Positions 28,291 through 36,080 of a stretch of DNA of 64,000 bases are shown piece after piece; positions within the stretch are counted from its first letter, which is position 1; every line of letters begins with the position of its first letter. Both the position numbers and the translations under genes were made by a program. Source of the DNA: Massilia rhizosphaerae (GTDB lineage: Bacteria; Pseudomonadota; Gammaproteobacteria; Burkholderiales; Burkholderiaceae_D); NCBI RefSeq assembly GCF_016093545.1, contig NZ_JADKYX010000021.1, positions 81,381 through 145,380 on the forward strand, read 5' to 3'. The notes under the pieces are model-generated. The model was not told where the DNA came from and made no database searches. It saw nothing but the letters and a program-made list of their open reading frames with translations.

Positions 28291-29751
28291 ATGCGTCTCC
28301 TCCAGAAAGCACTCACGTTCGATGACGTGCTGCTCGTCCCGGCCTATTCCAACGTCCTCCCGGCCAACACGTCCCTGCGCACCAAGCTGACCCGGAATAT
28401 CTCGCTGAACATTCCGCTGCTGTCCGCCGCCATGGACACCGTGACCGAAGCCCGCCTCGCGATCGCGATGGCGCAAGAGGGCGGAATCGGCATCATCCAC
28501 AAGAATCTCCGCCCGGCGGACCAGGCGCGCGAAGTGGCGCGCGTGAAGCGTTTCGAAGCCGGCGTGCTGCGTGACCCGATCACGATTCCGCCGACGATGA
28601 AGATCCGCGAAGTCCTGGCGCTGGCCCAGCAGCACGGCATCAGCGGATTCCCGGTGGTGGAGGGCAAGCAGGTGGTCGGCATCATCACGAACCGTGACCT
28701 GCGTTTCGAAGAGGACCTGGACGCCGAGGCGCGCGCCAAGATGACCCCGCGCGACAAGCTCGTGTACGTCAAGGAAGACGCCGGCACGGACGAAGCCAAG
28801 CGCCTGATGAACAAGTACCGCCTGGAGCGCGTGCTGGTCGTCAACAACGATTTCGAACTGCGCGGCCTCATCACCGTCAAGGACATCCTGAAGTCGCACG
28901 AGCACCCCAACGCGTCGAAGGATGCGCAGGGCAAGCTGATCGTCGGCGCCGCGGTCGGCGTGGGCGACAAGGACAAGGAACGCGTGGACCTGCTGGTGAA
29001 GGCCGGCGTCGACGTGCTGGTGGTCGACACGGCGCACGGCCACTCGCAGGGCATCCTCGACCGCGTGAAATGGATCAAGACGACGTATCCGCACGTCGAC
29101 GTCATCGGCGGCAACATCGCGACGGCCGCCGCCGCGCGCGCGCTGGTGGAAGCGGGCGCGGACGCCGTCAAGGTCGGCATCGGCCCGGGCTCCATCTGCA
29201 CGACGCGTATCGTGGCCGGCGTGGGCGTGCCGCAGATCACCGCGATCTCGAACGTGTCCGAAGCCCTGGCCGGCACGGGCGTGCCGTGCATCGCCGACGG
29301 CGGCATCCGCTACTCGGGCGACATCTCGAAGGCGCTGGCCGCCGGCGCGCACACCGTCATGATGGGTTCCATGTTCGCCGGCACCGAAGAAGCGCCGGGC
29401 GAAGTGATCCTGTACCAGGGCCGCAGCTACAAGGGCTACCGCGGCATGGGTTCGCTGGGCGCGATGGCCGAAGGCTCGGCCGACCGCTACTTCCAGGAGG
29501 CGTCGGCCAAGGCCGACAAGTTTGTCCCGGAAGGCATCGAAGGCCGCGTCGCCTACAAGGGCAGCGTGCTGGCGATCATCTACCAACTGGTCGGCGGCGT
29601 GCGCCAGTCGATGGGCTACTGCGGTTGCGCGACGATCGAAGAACTGCGCGAGAAGGCGGAGTTCGTCGAAATCACGTCGGCCGGCATGCGTGAATCGCAC
29701 GTGCACGACGTGCAGATCACGAAAGAAGCGCCGAACTACCGTACGGAATAA
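28291..29751 (+). CDS. guaB: Inosine-5'-monophosphate dehydrogenase
   Basis: Oxidises IMP to XMP with NAD, the committed step to GMP. It is 486 aa. The barrel start LTFDDVLLVPAYSNVLP is followed by two CBS domains (about 95-205). The catalytic loop GIGPGSICTTRIVAGVG holds the Cys nucleophile, and the flap has KGYRGMGSLGAM and EGVEG-like EGIEGRVAYKG. It is followed by guaA after a REP-like element. AGGA eight bases before ATG serves as the ribosome site. Confidence 0.97.
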   Translation: MRLLQKALTFDDVLLVPAYSNVLPANTSLRTKLTRNISLNIPLLSAAMDTVTEARLAIAMAQEGGIGIIHKNLRPADQAREVARVKRFEAGVLRDPITIPPTMKIREVLALAQQHGISGFPVVEGKQVVGIITNRDLRFEEDLDAEARAKMTPRDKLVYVKEDAGTDEAKRLMNKYRLERVLVVNNDFELRGLITVKDILKSHEHPNASKDAQGKLIVGAAVGVGDKDKERVDLLVKAGVDVLVVDTAHGHSQGILDRVKWIKTTYPHVDVIGGNIATAAAARALVEAGADAVKVGIGPGSICTTRIVAGVGVPQITAISNVSEALAGTGVPCIADGGIRYSGDISKALAAGAHTVMMGSMFAGTEEAPGEVILYQGRSYKGYRGMGSLGAMAEGSADRYFQEASAKADKFVPEGIEGRVAYKGSVLAIIYQLVGGVRQSMGYCGCATIEELREKAEFVEITSAGMRESHVHDVQITKEAPNYRTE

Positions 29752-29767
29752 CCTCGGCAAAATTGCC

Positions 29768-29839
29768 GTAGGGTGGGCACCCCGTGCCCACCATTTGCGA
29801 CGCCACATGGTCTTGGTGGGCACGGGGTGCCCACCCTAC
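29768..29839. repeat. REP/BIME-like palindromic element between guaB and guaA
   Basis: Two exact inverted copies of a 25-base unit (29768-29792 and 29815-29839; GTAGGGTGGGCAC...), each a hairpin, separated by 22 bases. Same family as 18190-18264. It ends 7 bases before a TATAAT, so it occupies the -35 region of the likely guaA promoter and could also end guaB transcripts. Confidence 0.87.
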
Positions 29840-29846
29840 ACATTCG

Positions 29847-29852
29847 TATAAT
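29847..29852 (+). promoter_or_regulatory. Likely -10 box of guaA
   Basis: TATAAT lies six bases before the guaA start ATG (29859), which implies a leaderless or very short-leader transcript, or a chance match. The -35 position falls in the REP-like repeat. Confidence 0.3.
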
Positions 29853-29858
29853 CCATCC

Positions 29859-31469
29859 ATGCATTCCAAAATCCTCATCCTCGACTTCGGTTCCCAGGTT
29901 ACCCAACTGATCGCCCGCCGCGTGCGCGACGCCGGCGTGTTCTCCGAGGTCTATCCCTACGACATCGGCGACGACTTCGTGCGCAACTACGGCGCGTCCG
30001 GCGTGATCCTGTCCGGCAGCCACAACTCCACGCTGGAAGGCGATGCCCCGCGCGCCCCGCAAGCCGTGTTCGAGCTGGGCGTGCCCGTGCTGGGCATCTG
30101 CTACGGCATGCAGACCATGGCCGCGCAACTGGGCGGCAAGGTCGAAAACGGCAAAGTGCGCGAATTCGGCTACGCCGAGGTGCGCGCCCGCGGCCACACG
30201 AAACTGCTGAACGGCATCAACGACTTCGTCACGGACGAAGGCCACGGCATGCTCAAGGTGTGGATGAGTCACGGCGACAAGGTCCTGGAAATGCCGGCCG
30301 GCTTCAAGCTGATGGGCAGCACCGACTCGTGCCCGGTCGCCGCGATGGCCGATGAAGAGCGCCGTTTCTACGCGCTGCAATTCCACCCGGAAGTGACGCA
30401 CACGACGCAGGGCGAAGCCATCATCGGCCGCTTCGTGCACGAGATCTGCGGCTGCAAGAGCGACTGGAACATGCCGGACTACATCGGTGAAGCCGTCGAG
30501 AAGATCCGCGCGCAAGTCGGCAGCGATGAAGTGATCCTGGGCCTGTCCGGCGGCGTCGACTCGAGCGTGGCCGCCGCCCTGATCCACCGCGCCATCGGCG
30601 ACCAGTTGACCTGCGTCTTCGTCGACCACGGCCTGCTGCGCAAGGACGAGGGCAAGATGGTCATGGACATGTTCTCGAAAAACCTCGGCGTGAAGGTGCT
30701 GCGCATCGACGCGTCCGACCAGTTCATGGGCCACCTGGCCGGCGTGACGGACCCGGAGCAGAAGCGCAAGATCATCGGCCGCGAATTCGTCGAAGTGTTC
30801 CAGGAACAGGCCAAGAACCTGACCAGCGCGCGCTGGCTGGCGCAGGGCACGATCTACCCGGACGTGATCGAATCGGCCGGCAAGGGCAAGAAGGGCCAGA
30901 CGATCAAGAGCCACCACAATGTGGGCGGCCTGCCGGAAACGCTGAACCTCAAGTTGCTGGAACCGCTGCGCGAACTGTTCAAGGACGAAGTGCGCAAGCT
31001 GGGCGTCGCCCTGGGCCTGCCGCACGACATGGTGTACCGCCACCCGTTCCCGGGGCCGGGCCTGGGCGTGCGCATCCTCGGCGAAGTGAAGCGCGAATAC
31101 GCCGACCTGCTGCGCGAAGCGGATGCGATCTTCATCGAAGAGCTGCGCAAGACCCCGTTCGAATCCCCGCGCGTGCCGGGCATAGACGCGGGCAAGGCGC
31201 CGGTGAACTGGTACGAAGCCACCTCGCAGGCGTTTGCCGTGTTCCTGCCGGTGAAATCGGTGGGCGTGATGGGCGACGGCCGCACCTACGAATACGTCGT
31301 GGCGCTGCGCGCCGTGCAGACGCTGGACTTCATGACGGCGCAGTGGGCGCATCTGCCGCACGAGTTGCTGGGTAAAGTGTCGAACCGGATCATCAACGAA
31401 GTGCGCGGGCTTAATCGCGTCGTGTATGACATTTCGGGGAAACCGCCGGCGACGATCGAGTGGGAATGA
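29859..31469 (+). CDS. guaA: GMP synthase (glutamine-hydrolysing)
   Basis: Aminates XMP to GMP using glutamine and ATP. It is 536 aa. The class I amidotransferase domain starts ILILDFGSQVTQLIARRVR, with the Cys nucleophile in VLGICYGMQTMA and His/Glu in LQFHPEVTHT. The ATP-pyrophosphatase PP-loop is LGLSGGVDSSVAAALI. The dimerisation domain ends PPATIEWE at the C-terminus. The last 15 bases and the stop form one arm of the 26-bp direct repeat that brackets the downstream island; 3'-guaA is a known integration hotspot. Confidence 0.97.
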   Translation: MHSKILILDFGSQVTQLIARRVRDAGVFSEVYPYDIGDDFVRNYGASGVILSGSHNSTLEGDAPRAPQAVFELGVPVLGICYGMQTMAAQLGGKVENGKVREFGYAEVRARGHTKLLNGINDFVTDEGHGMLKVWMSHGDKVLEMPAGFKLMGSTDSCPVAAMADEERRFYALQFHPEVTHTTQGEAIIGRFVHEICGCKSDWNMPDYIGEAVEKIRAQVGSDEVILGLSGGVDSSVAAALIHRAIGDQLTCVFVDHGLLRKDEGKMVMDMFSKNLGVKVLRIDASDQFMGHLAGVTDPEQKRKIIGREFVEVFQEQAKNLTSARWLAQGTIYPDVIESAGKGKKGQTIKSHHNVGGLPETLNLKLLEPLRELFKDEVRKLGVALGLPHDMVYRHPFPGPGLGVRILGEVKREYADLLREADAIFIEELRKTPFESPRVPGIDAGKAPVNWYEATSQAFAVFLPVKSVGVMGDGRTYEYVVALRAVQTLDFMTAQWAHLPHELLGKVSNRIINEVRGLNRVVYDISGKPPATIEWE

Positions 31470-31480
31470 GTTTCCTTTTG
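31455..31480 (+). repeat. Left direct repeat at the guaA 3' end (putative attL)
   Basis: The 26 bases beginning ATCGAGTGGGAATGAG and ending CCTTTTG encode the final IEWE-stop of guaA and the first bases after it. They recur at 63373-63398 with one difference (A to G at the fourth-codon third position). Beyond the core, both sites carry a similar terminator and the sequence TTTACAGA.. then CGTTGA.. . Confidence 0.8.
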
Positions 31481-31506
31481 GAAGCTTAGTTTTGCAGTCT
31501 TGAAAG

Positions 31507-31532
31507 CCCGCCTCGTCCTGGCGGGTTTTTTT
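31507..31532 (+). terminator. Rho-independent terminator of guaA
   Basis: CCCGCC (31507-31512) pairs with GGCGGG (31520-31525) around a 7-nt loop, followed by seven T. A related hairpin with T run follows the right repeat (63422-63453). Confidence 0.85.
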
Positions 31533-31934
31533 ACAGAGTAACGCTGCTGAACATTACGTCGTTGAGGTCAATCAACCTTAGTAATTTGGTGGGCTAACCG
31601 TCCCAACTGAGCACACAATTCTTGCCTGAGACTGATGTGCACATATTAAAGTAGCGACGCAGTCAGGCAGCGGCCTGCAAAGCTGTGTAGATGGGTTCGA
31701 CTCGCGTCCTCGCCTCAAGCATAGCTTCGGATTGGCGCATCAGCGCTGATCTAGGTCATCCAGACATTGACTGCTTGTTGGCGAACACGCTGTCGGGCCC
31801 ATGGCCGAGACGCGACCGCCGTCCATCAGTGACTCATCGGACACGTTTTTGATCCATAACACCCCTAGAGTTCAGGCTGTCCCATGATGGACTGGACCGA
31901 GGAAAGGGGGGTACAGGGGGAGATGGGACGGCGC
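31533..31934. other. Non-coding stretch at the left end of the island
   Basis: No convincing gene is seen on either strand. It is less GC-rich than the neighbouring genes. GTTGA-ggtcaa-TCAAC at 31560-31575 is a small hairpin. GTCCCAT (31880s) and ATGGGAC (31920s) form a spaced inverted repeat. It may be remains of a recombination site or of a deleted integrase gene. Confidence 0.4.
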
Positions 31935-32025
31935 TGTAGCAATTTTGTAGCACTGAGCCTTTTCGGGCGCCGCTGTGGTCTGGGGTGTCGCTGTCGAGCC
32001 CGATTTAGACGTCCAGATGTAGCAC
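31935..32025 (+). repeat. TGTAGCA repeats, possible integrase arm sites
   Basis: TGTAGCA occurs at 31935-31941, 31946-31953 (TGTAGCAC) and 32018-32025 (TGTAGCAC) in the same orientation; the first two are 11 bases apart, one helical turn. Spaced short direct repeats close to an attachment site are what arm-type binding sites of tyrosine integrases look like. That reading is inference; no integrase is visible. Confidence 0.35.
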
Positions 32026-32143
32026 TGCCGGAAGCAGCGTCCATCGCGGGGGGCGAAGTGAAGGTCCTCGCGTGCGGCCGCGCGCGAGGACTACGTGGCC
32101 TGAAACACCGTCCGACGTAGCGGCCGCGATTCAGCGACTGGGT

Positions 32144-34228
32144 TCAGTTCCCGGCCGTGCGCCACACCAGGCGTACGCCGTCACTGCCGTCGGGGACGGG
32201 GCCGGGGCTGTCGGCCGTGATCGTTCCCGTGGCCGGATCGATGCGCAGGTAGCGGTGCGTGACGAGCGACAGAAGCACCAGTTCGCCGGTCGGCGTCTCG
32301 ATCCACTGGAAGCTCTGGGCCGCACCGGGCCGACCGGCGCGCAGGTCCACCTTGCCCGCGTCATCCACGCTCAGCCAGCGCGAGCCCACGCCGAGCGCGG
32401 CCCGGCCCAGTCCCATGTCGCGCACCTTGAACGACGTCGGCACGCCGCGGCCAAGACCGGCACTGTCGCCATGCAGGCCGTCGTCGCGCCCGAACGCGAT
32501 AAACCGCACCGCGCGCCCATACGGGATGGGGCGCAGCAGGCCGCGAGGGTGGGGCTGGGCCACATCGACCGCGTCCACGTCGACCCAGCCGCCTTCGCGC
32601 TGCGTCGTGTTGTAGCCGAACAGGCCGTAGCGGATGCCCTGGAAAGTGATGGTCTGGTATACCATCGTGAACGGTTCCCCGACCGGCACGAAATGGCTGC
32701 CGTCGGTCGAGTAGGAAAAGCGCGCCTGCTCGGTGAAGAAATTGCAGTCGGCGCGCAGCCACACGCGCTGGGCGGCACCACCGTGGTGGCCGAGCGGCAG
32801 GTCGAGCGGAACCCGCACCGTGGTGCCGCGGCCCTGGTCCACCAGCGCCAGCTGGAGGCCGTCCGCCGTGCGTTCCACGCCCAGCGCCGCGTACGGCAGG
32901 TTCTGCAGCCCGAGGCCCGCGACATCGCCCACCTGCAGACCGGCGACGTCGAGGCTGACGGTCGGCGTCGATTGCGGGCCGATGGCGCGCTGCGTCAGGG
33001 TATTGCGCGCGTCCCAGAATGACGTTGCCGGCAGCGTGTGCAGGCGCAGGAAGCCGGGGCGCTCGGCCAGCGACCACTTGCCATCGACAGGCACGTGGTT
33101 CCACTCCCAGATCGGCTTGAGCGTGGCGCCGGAGAAATCGTCGCTGCGCTCGAATGGCACGCGCACAGGCTGCGGCGCGGCCGTCTTCGGCTTGGTCCAG
33201 GTGCGCGGCGTGCGGGTCAGGTTGCCCGGCAGGCCGAACCACGGCCAGCCGTCCTTCCACGTGACCGGCGACAGGGCCAACAGGCGGCCGACGGAGTTGG
33301 CGTCCATCATCGAGAAGCCCCACCACTCACCGGCCTGGGTCAGCACGACGCCGCCCTGGTGCAACGTGGCCCGGTGCTTGGCGGTCGGGCGCGCCGGGTA
33401 GATGTTGAAGTGCTGGCGGTCGCCGCCGAATGTGTTTGCCGGCAGGGCGCCGAAATCCTCGTCCTGGCTGATGGTCTGGTTGACTTCGTAGGGGCCGTCG
33501 ACGTGGTCGGCGCGCGCGGCCGGCATGCGGAACCCACCCATGTAGTTGGCGGAGATGATGTAGTACTTGCCGTTGATCTTGTAGAAGTGCGCGCCTTCGC
33601 CCATGCCGGCGTCCTTGGCGAACAGGACCTTCTCCGTGCCGGGCACGATATCGGTCAAATCGTCGTTCAACTGGGCCAGGTGCATGTCCTGGTGACCCCA
33701 CACGACCCAGGTGCGGCCGTCGTCGTCGAACAGCACGGACAGGTCGTGCAGGCCGCGCTTCATCTCGTGGTGCTTCCACGGCCCGCGCGGATCGGTGGCG
33801 GAATAGACCTGCGTGCCGCGCCCGTTGACGTTCGTGAAGATGTAGAAGGTACCGTTGTGGTAGCGCAGACTGGGGGCCCAGATGCCCTGGCCGTAGATAT
33901 CCTTGCCCTCCTCCAGCCGGTAGGCCGGCCCGAAGTCGAGCCGGTCGGCCGCGTAGGTCACGAATTCCCAGTTGACGAGGTCCTTCGAGCGCAGCACGGG
34001 CAGGCCCGGCATCGAATGCATCGTGGTGCCCGTCAGGTAAAACCAGTCGCCGACGCGGATGAGGTCGGGGTCGGAGAACTCGTCGTAGAAGATGGGATTG
34101 GTGTAAGTGCCGTTGCCGTTGTCGGGCGTCCAGGTGGACGGTGCGGGCGCGGGGCGGGTGGCCGGCGCGGCGTGGGCCGCGGCCAGCATGGCCAGCGCGA
34201 TCGCGGCGGCAAGGGTGTTCTTGAGCAT
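32144..34228 (-). CDS. GH43 glycosidase with C-terminal DUF1349-like module
   Basis: Secreted inverting glycosidase, likely beta-xylosidase or alpha-L-arabinofuranosidase. It is 694 aa. Signal peptide to about residue 21 (AAAHAAP). A five-bladed propeller runs to about residue 330, with the three GH43 acids: base Asp53 (FSDPDLI), pKa-modulating Asp162 (LHDLSVLFD) and acid Glu211 (GMGEGAHFY). A beta-sandwich (about 350-550) resembles the C-terminal domain usual in such enzymes. The last part (LRIDPATGTITADSPG) looks like a ricin/fascin-type module. The start has GGAGGA. It is the last of the minus-strand block, 88 bp after the second GH43 gene. Confidence 0.88.
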   Translation of the reverse strand: MLKNTLAAAIALAMLAAAHAAPATRPAPAPSTWTPDNGNGTYTNPIFYDEFSDPDLIRVGDWFYLTGTTMHSMPGLPVLRSKDLVNWEFVTYAADRLDFGPAYRLEEGKDIYGQGIWAPSLRYHNGTFYIFTNVNGRGTQVYSATDPRGPWKHHEMKRGLHDLSVLFDDDGRTWVVWGHQDMHLAQLNDDLTDIVPGTEKVLFAKDAGMGEGAHFYKINGKYYIISANYMGGFRMPAARADHVDGPYEVNQTISQDEDFGALPANTFGGDRQHFNIYPARPTAKHRATLHQGGVVLTQAGEWWGFSMMDANSVGRLLALSPVTWKDGWPWFGLPGNLTRTPRTWTKPKTAAPQPVRVPFERSDDFSGATLKPIWEWNHVPVDGKWSLAERPGFLRLHTLPATSFWDARNTLTQRAIGPQSTPTVSLDVAGLQVGDVAGLGLQNLPYAALGVERTADGLQLALVDQGRGTTVRVPLDLPLGHHGGAAQRVWLRADCNFFTEQARFSYSTDGSHFVPVGEPFTMVYQTITFQGIRYGLFGYNTTQREGGWVDVDAVDVAQPHPRGLLRPIPYGRAVRFIAFGRDDGLHGDSAGLGRGVPTSFKVRDMGLGRAALGVGSRWLSVDDAGKVDLRAGRPGAAQSFQWIETPTGELVLLSLVTHRYLRIDPATGTITADSPGPVPDGSDGVRLVWRTAGN

Positions 34229-34316
34229 ATTTCCTCCAGTATTAGCGCAGCACTGTAGCTCGGGGAGTGCCGCTGTCAAAGTGTCAAGCCGATCTGTCGA
34301 TTCCTGCCCGGCTTGC

Positions 34317-35804
34317 TTAGTTGGCCGCTTGGTCGGCAGGCAGGTCGCGTTGGGAGAATTGCCAGTAATCGAACTTGAACAGTTCTTCGCCGGCCGCACC
34401 GCGGAACACGAAGAAGACATCCTGGACGCCGGAGACGCCGGAGACGCCGGAGACCCGGACAGACTGCGGCTTCCATTGGCCGCCGGTTCCCGAGACCGGC
34501 AGCGTGCCGATCAAGTGGCCGTCGAGCTTGCCTAAACGAATCTCGATCTTTGCCCCGGTGGCCTGCTTCGCCTTGGCCGTGCTGGAGACGCTGGCCATGA
34601 AAGCGCGCGCGCCGCTCCCGCCGAAATCGACATTGCGCACCGTGATGTAGGCCCCGTCATGGATGTCTCGCACATTCTGGCCGCCCGCGCTGCTGGGCTC
34701 GATTTTGACGCCGGAAGACCACGCAATGGTCTCGGCTTCCACGCGCTGGTAGGGATCGAGGGTCGCGACCGGTGCGGGGCCTTCCCTGGTCGGCGACACC
34801 ATCCGGACCGAGCCATCCGAGTTGAACTTCAACTCATCGACGCACACGGAACGTTTGAAGCCGTCGCCTCCCGGAAGCGCGGCGTTGTGGTAGAAGAGGT
34901 AGGTCTTGCCCTTGAAATCGACCACGCCCGGGTGGTTGGTGAAGGCGCTTTGCGGGGGCATGACGACGCCGCCGTAGGTCCACGGGCCGTCCGGTGTGGG
35001 GCCGGTGGAGTAGCCGAGATGCTCAGGGATGGGACCAGCGGCAAAAAACAGATAATTGAGATTCTTGCGCTTATAGAGCCAGGGACCTTCTTCGTACGAT
35101 GTGCCGCGCAGAGCGGGCTTCGGCAGCGTCACGCCTTGTGTGTCCGGAGGATTGCGCTCGCCCAAGGCCTTGACGGTCATCGGGTGGCGAATGATGCCAT
35201 TCTCCCCGACGCTCGTGTCGTAGGAAATCATGTCCTTGTTCAGCTTCACCGACCACAGATTGGGATTGCCCCAGGCGAGATAGGCCTGGCCGTTGTCGTC
35301 GATGTAGACGGTCGGGTCGATGCTGTCATACAGGCCGCCGGCTTGGCCGGCGATCAGTGGTTTTTTGATGGGATCGGTGTACGGGCCGAGGGGATTATCG
35401 GCCACCAGCACGCCAATGCCCCGGCCTTGCACCGGGGCATACAGATACCATTTGCCATCCCTCTCGATGGCCTGGGGCGCCCAGGCGCCGTTGTCAAAAC
35501 CGTCCCAGCCGGAGATCTCCTTGGCAGCCCATGGGAAATCCCGGAGGGAGGCGATCGCGCCATGCTGGGTCCAGTTCACCATGTCCGTCGTCGTGGCGAG
35601 CACCCAGTCCTTCATGTTGAAGTTGTTTTTTTCGCCGACATCCTGATCGTGGCTGGAAAACAGGTAAAGCGTGCCGTTATGGACCACCGGGGCTGGATCG
35701 GCCGTATACATCGTTTGAATGACCGGGTTGAGCGCGAATGACACCGCGGGCAGCGAAGCCAACACGGACAGGAGAACGAGAGCGGAACGGGGCGATTTTT
35801 TCAT
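34317..35804 (-). CDS. GH43 glycosidase with C-terminal CBM6-like module
   Basis: Secreted glycosidase of 495 aa, probably an arabinofuranosidase acting on arabinosylated polymers. Signal peptide to about residue 24. Catalytic acids: Asp36 (TADPAPVV), Asp163 (SIDPTVYID) and Glu in YEEGPWLYKR (about 239). From about 365, RVEAETIAWSSGVK begins a CBM6-like beta-sandwich (GAYITVRNVDFG, then FKFDYWQF). Near its end a 9-base DNA repeat encodes SGVSGVSGV. The ribosome site is weak. It is transcribed with the GH43 gene downstream. Confidence 0.87.
   Translation of the reverse strand: MKKSPRSALVLLSVLASLPAVSFALNPVIQTMYTADPAPVVHNGTLYLFSSHDQDVGEKNNFNMKDWVLATTTDMVNWTQHGAIASLRDFPWAAKEISGWDGFDNGAWAPQAIERDGKWYLYAPVQGRGIGVLVADNPLGPYTDPIKKPLIAGQAGGLYDSIDPTVYIDDNGQAYLAWGNPNLWSVKLNKDMISYDTSVGENGIIRHPMTVKALGERNPPDTQGVTLPKPALRGTSYEEGPWLYKRKNLNYLFFAAGPIPEHLGYSTGPTPDGPWTYGGVVMPPQSAFTNHPGVVDFKGKTYLFYHNAALPGGDGFKRSVCVDELKFNSDGSVRMVSPTREGPAPVATLDPYQRVEAETIAWSSGVKIEPSSAGGQNVRDIHDGAYITVRNVDFGGSGARAFMASVSSTAKAKQATGAKIEIRLGKLDGHLIGTLPVSGTGGQWKPQSVRVSGVSGVSGVQDVFFVFRGAAGEELFKFDYWQFSQRDLPADQAAN
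34425..34459. repeat. 9-bp tandem repeat inside the GH43-CBM6 gene
   Basis: Three exact copies of GACGCCGGA (34425-34451) plus a degenerate fourth. It encodes Ser-Gly-Val repeats in a loop of the carbohydrate-binding module. Copy-number change would keep the frame. Confidence 0.8.
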
Positions 35805-36002
35805 TGGAGTCGGAAAATGAGGGACGGAACGGGGAGCGCGCTAGGAGATTCAAGCGCAGGAGCCAGATCGCGTCTTGCCATCAAAGAGGTCGTTTACGAG
35901 TTCAATAAGCCACTGGTCGAAGAGAAAGCAAGCGCAATACCTCCGATTTGCTACGCGACAGGTGTACTTTCGTGCAACGGCGCCACGGCCCCAGCGAAAC
36001 CA

Positions 36003-36025
36003 CCTCCCCGCTCGGCGCGGGGAGG
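36003..36025. other. Hairpin between GH74 and GH43 genes
   Basis: CCTCCCCGC (36003-36011) pairs perfectly with GCGGGGAGG (36017-36025) around a 5-nt loop. No T run follows on either strand, so it is more likely an mRNA-stability or attenuation hairpin than a terminator. It lies in the 276-bp gap after the GH74 stop. Confidence 0.5.
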
Positions 36026-36080
36026 CGTGCATGTGCGGCCCAGGCTACGGGCCACGGCTTGGCGTTGACGGTCCTACTAC

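Noticed and set aside
18190..29839. REP-like units considered as a CRISPR array
   Set aside because: Only two or three palindromic copies, far apart, in inverted pairs; no regular spacers or cas genes.
31640..31720. GGTTCGACTCGCGTCC looked like a tRNA or tmRNA T-arm
   Set aside because: The flanking bases do not pair as a T stem, and no acceptor stem or CCA end can be built.
31884..32120. Open frame of 78 codons starting MMDWTEERG after guaA
   Set aside because: Arg/Cys-rich composition, no ribosome site and no family pattern. It overlaps the TGTAGCA repeats and is better read as non-coding.
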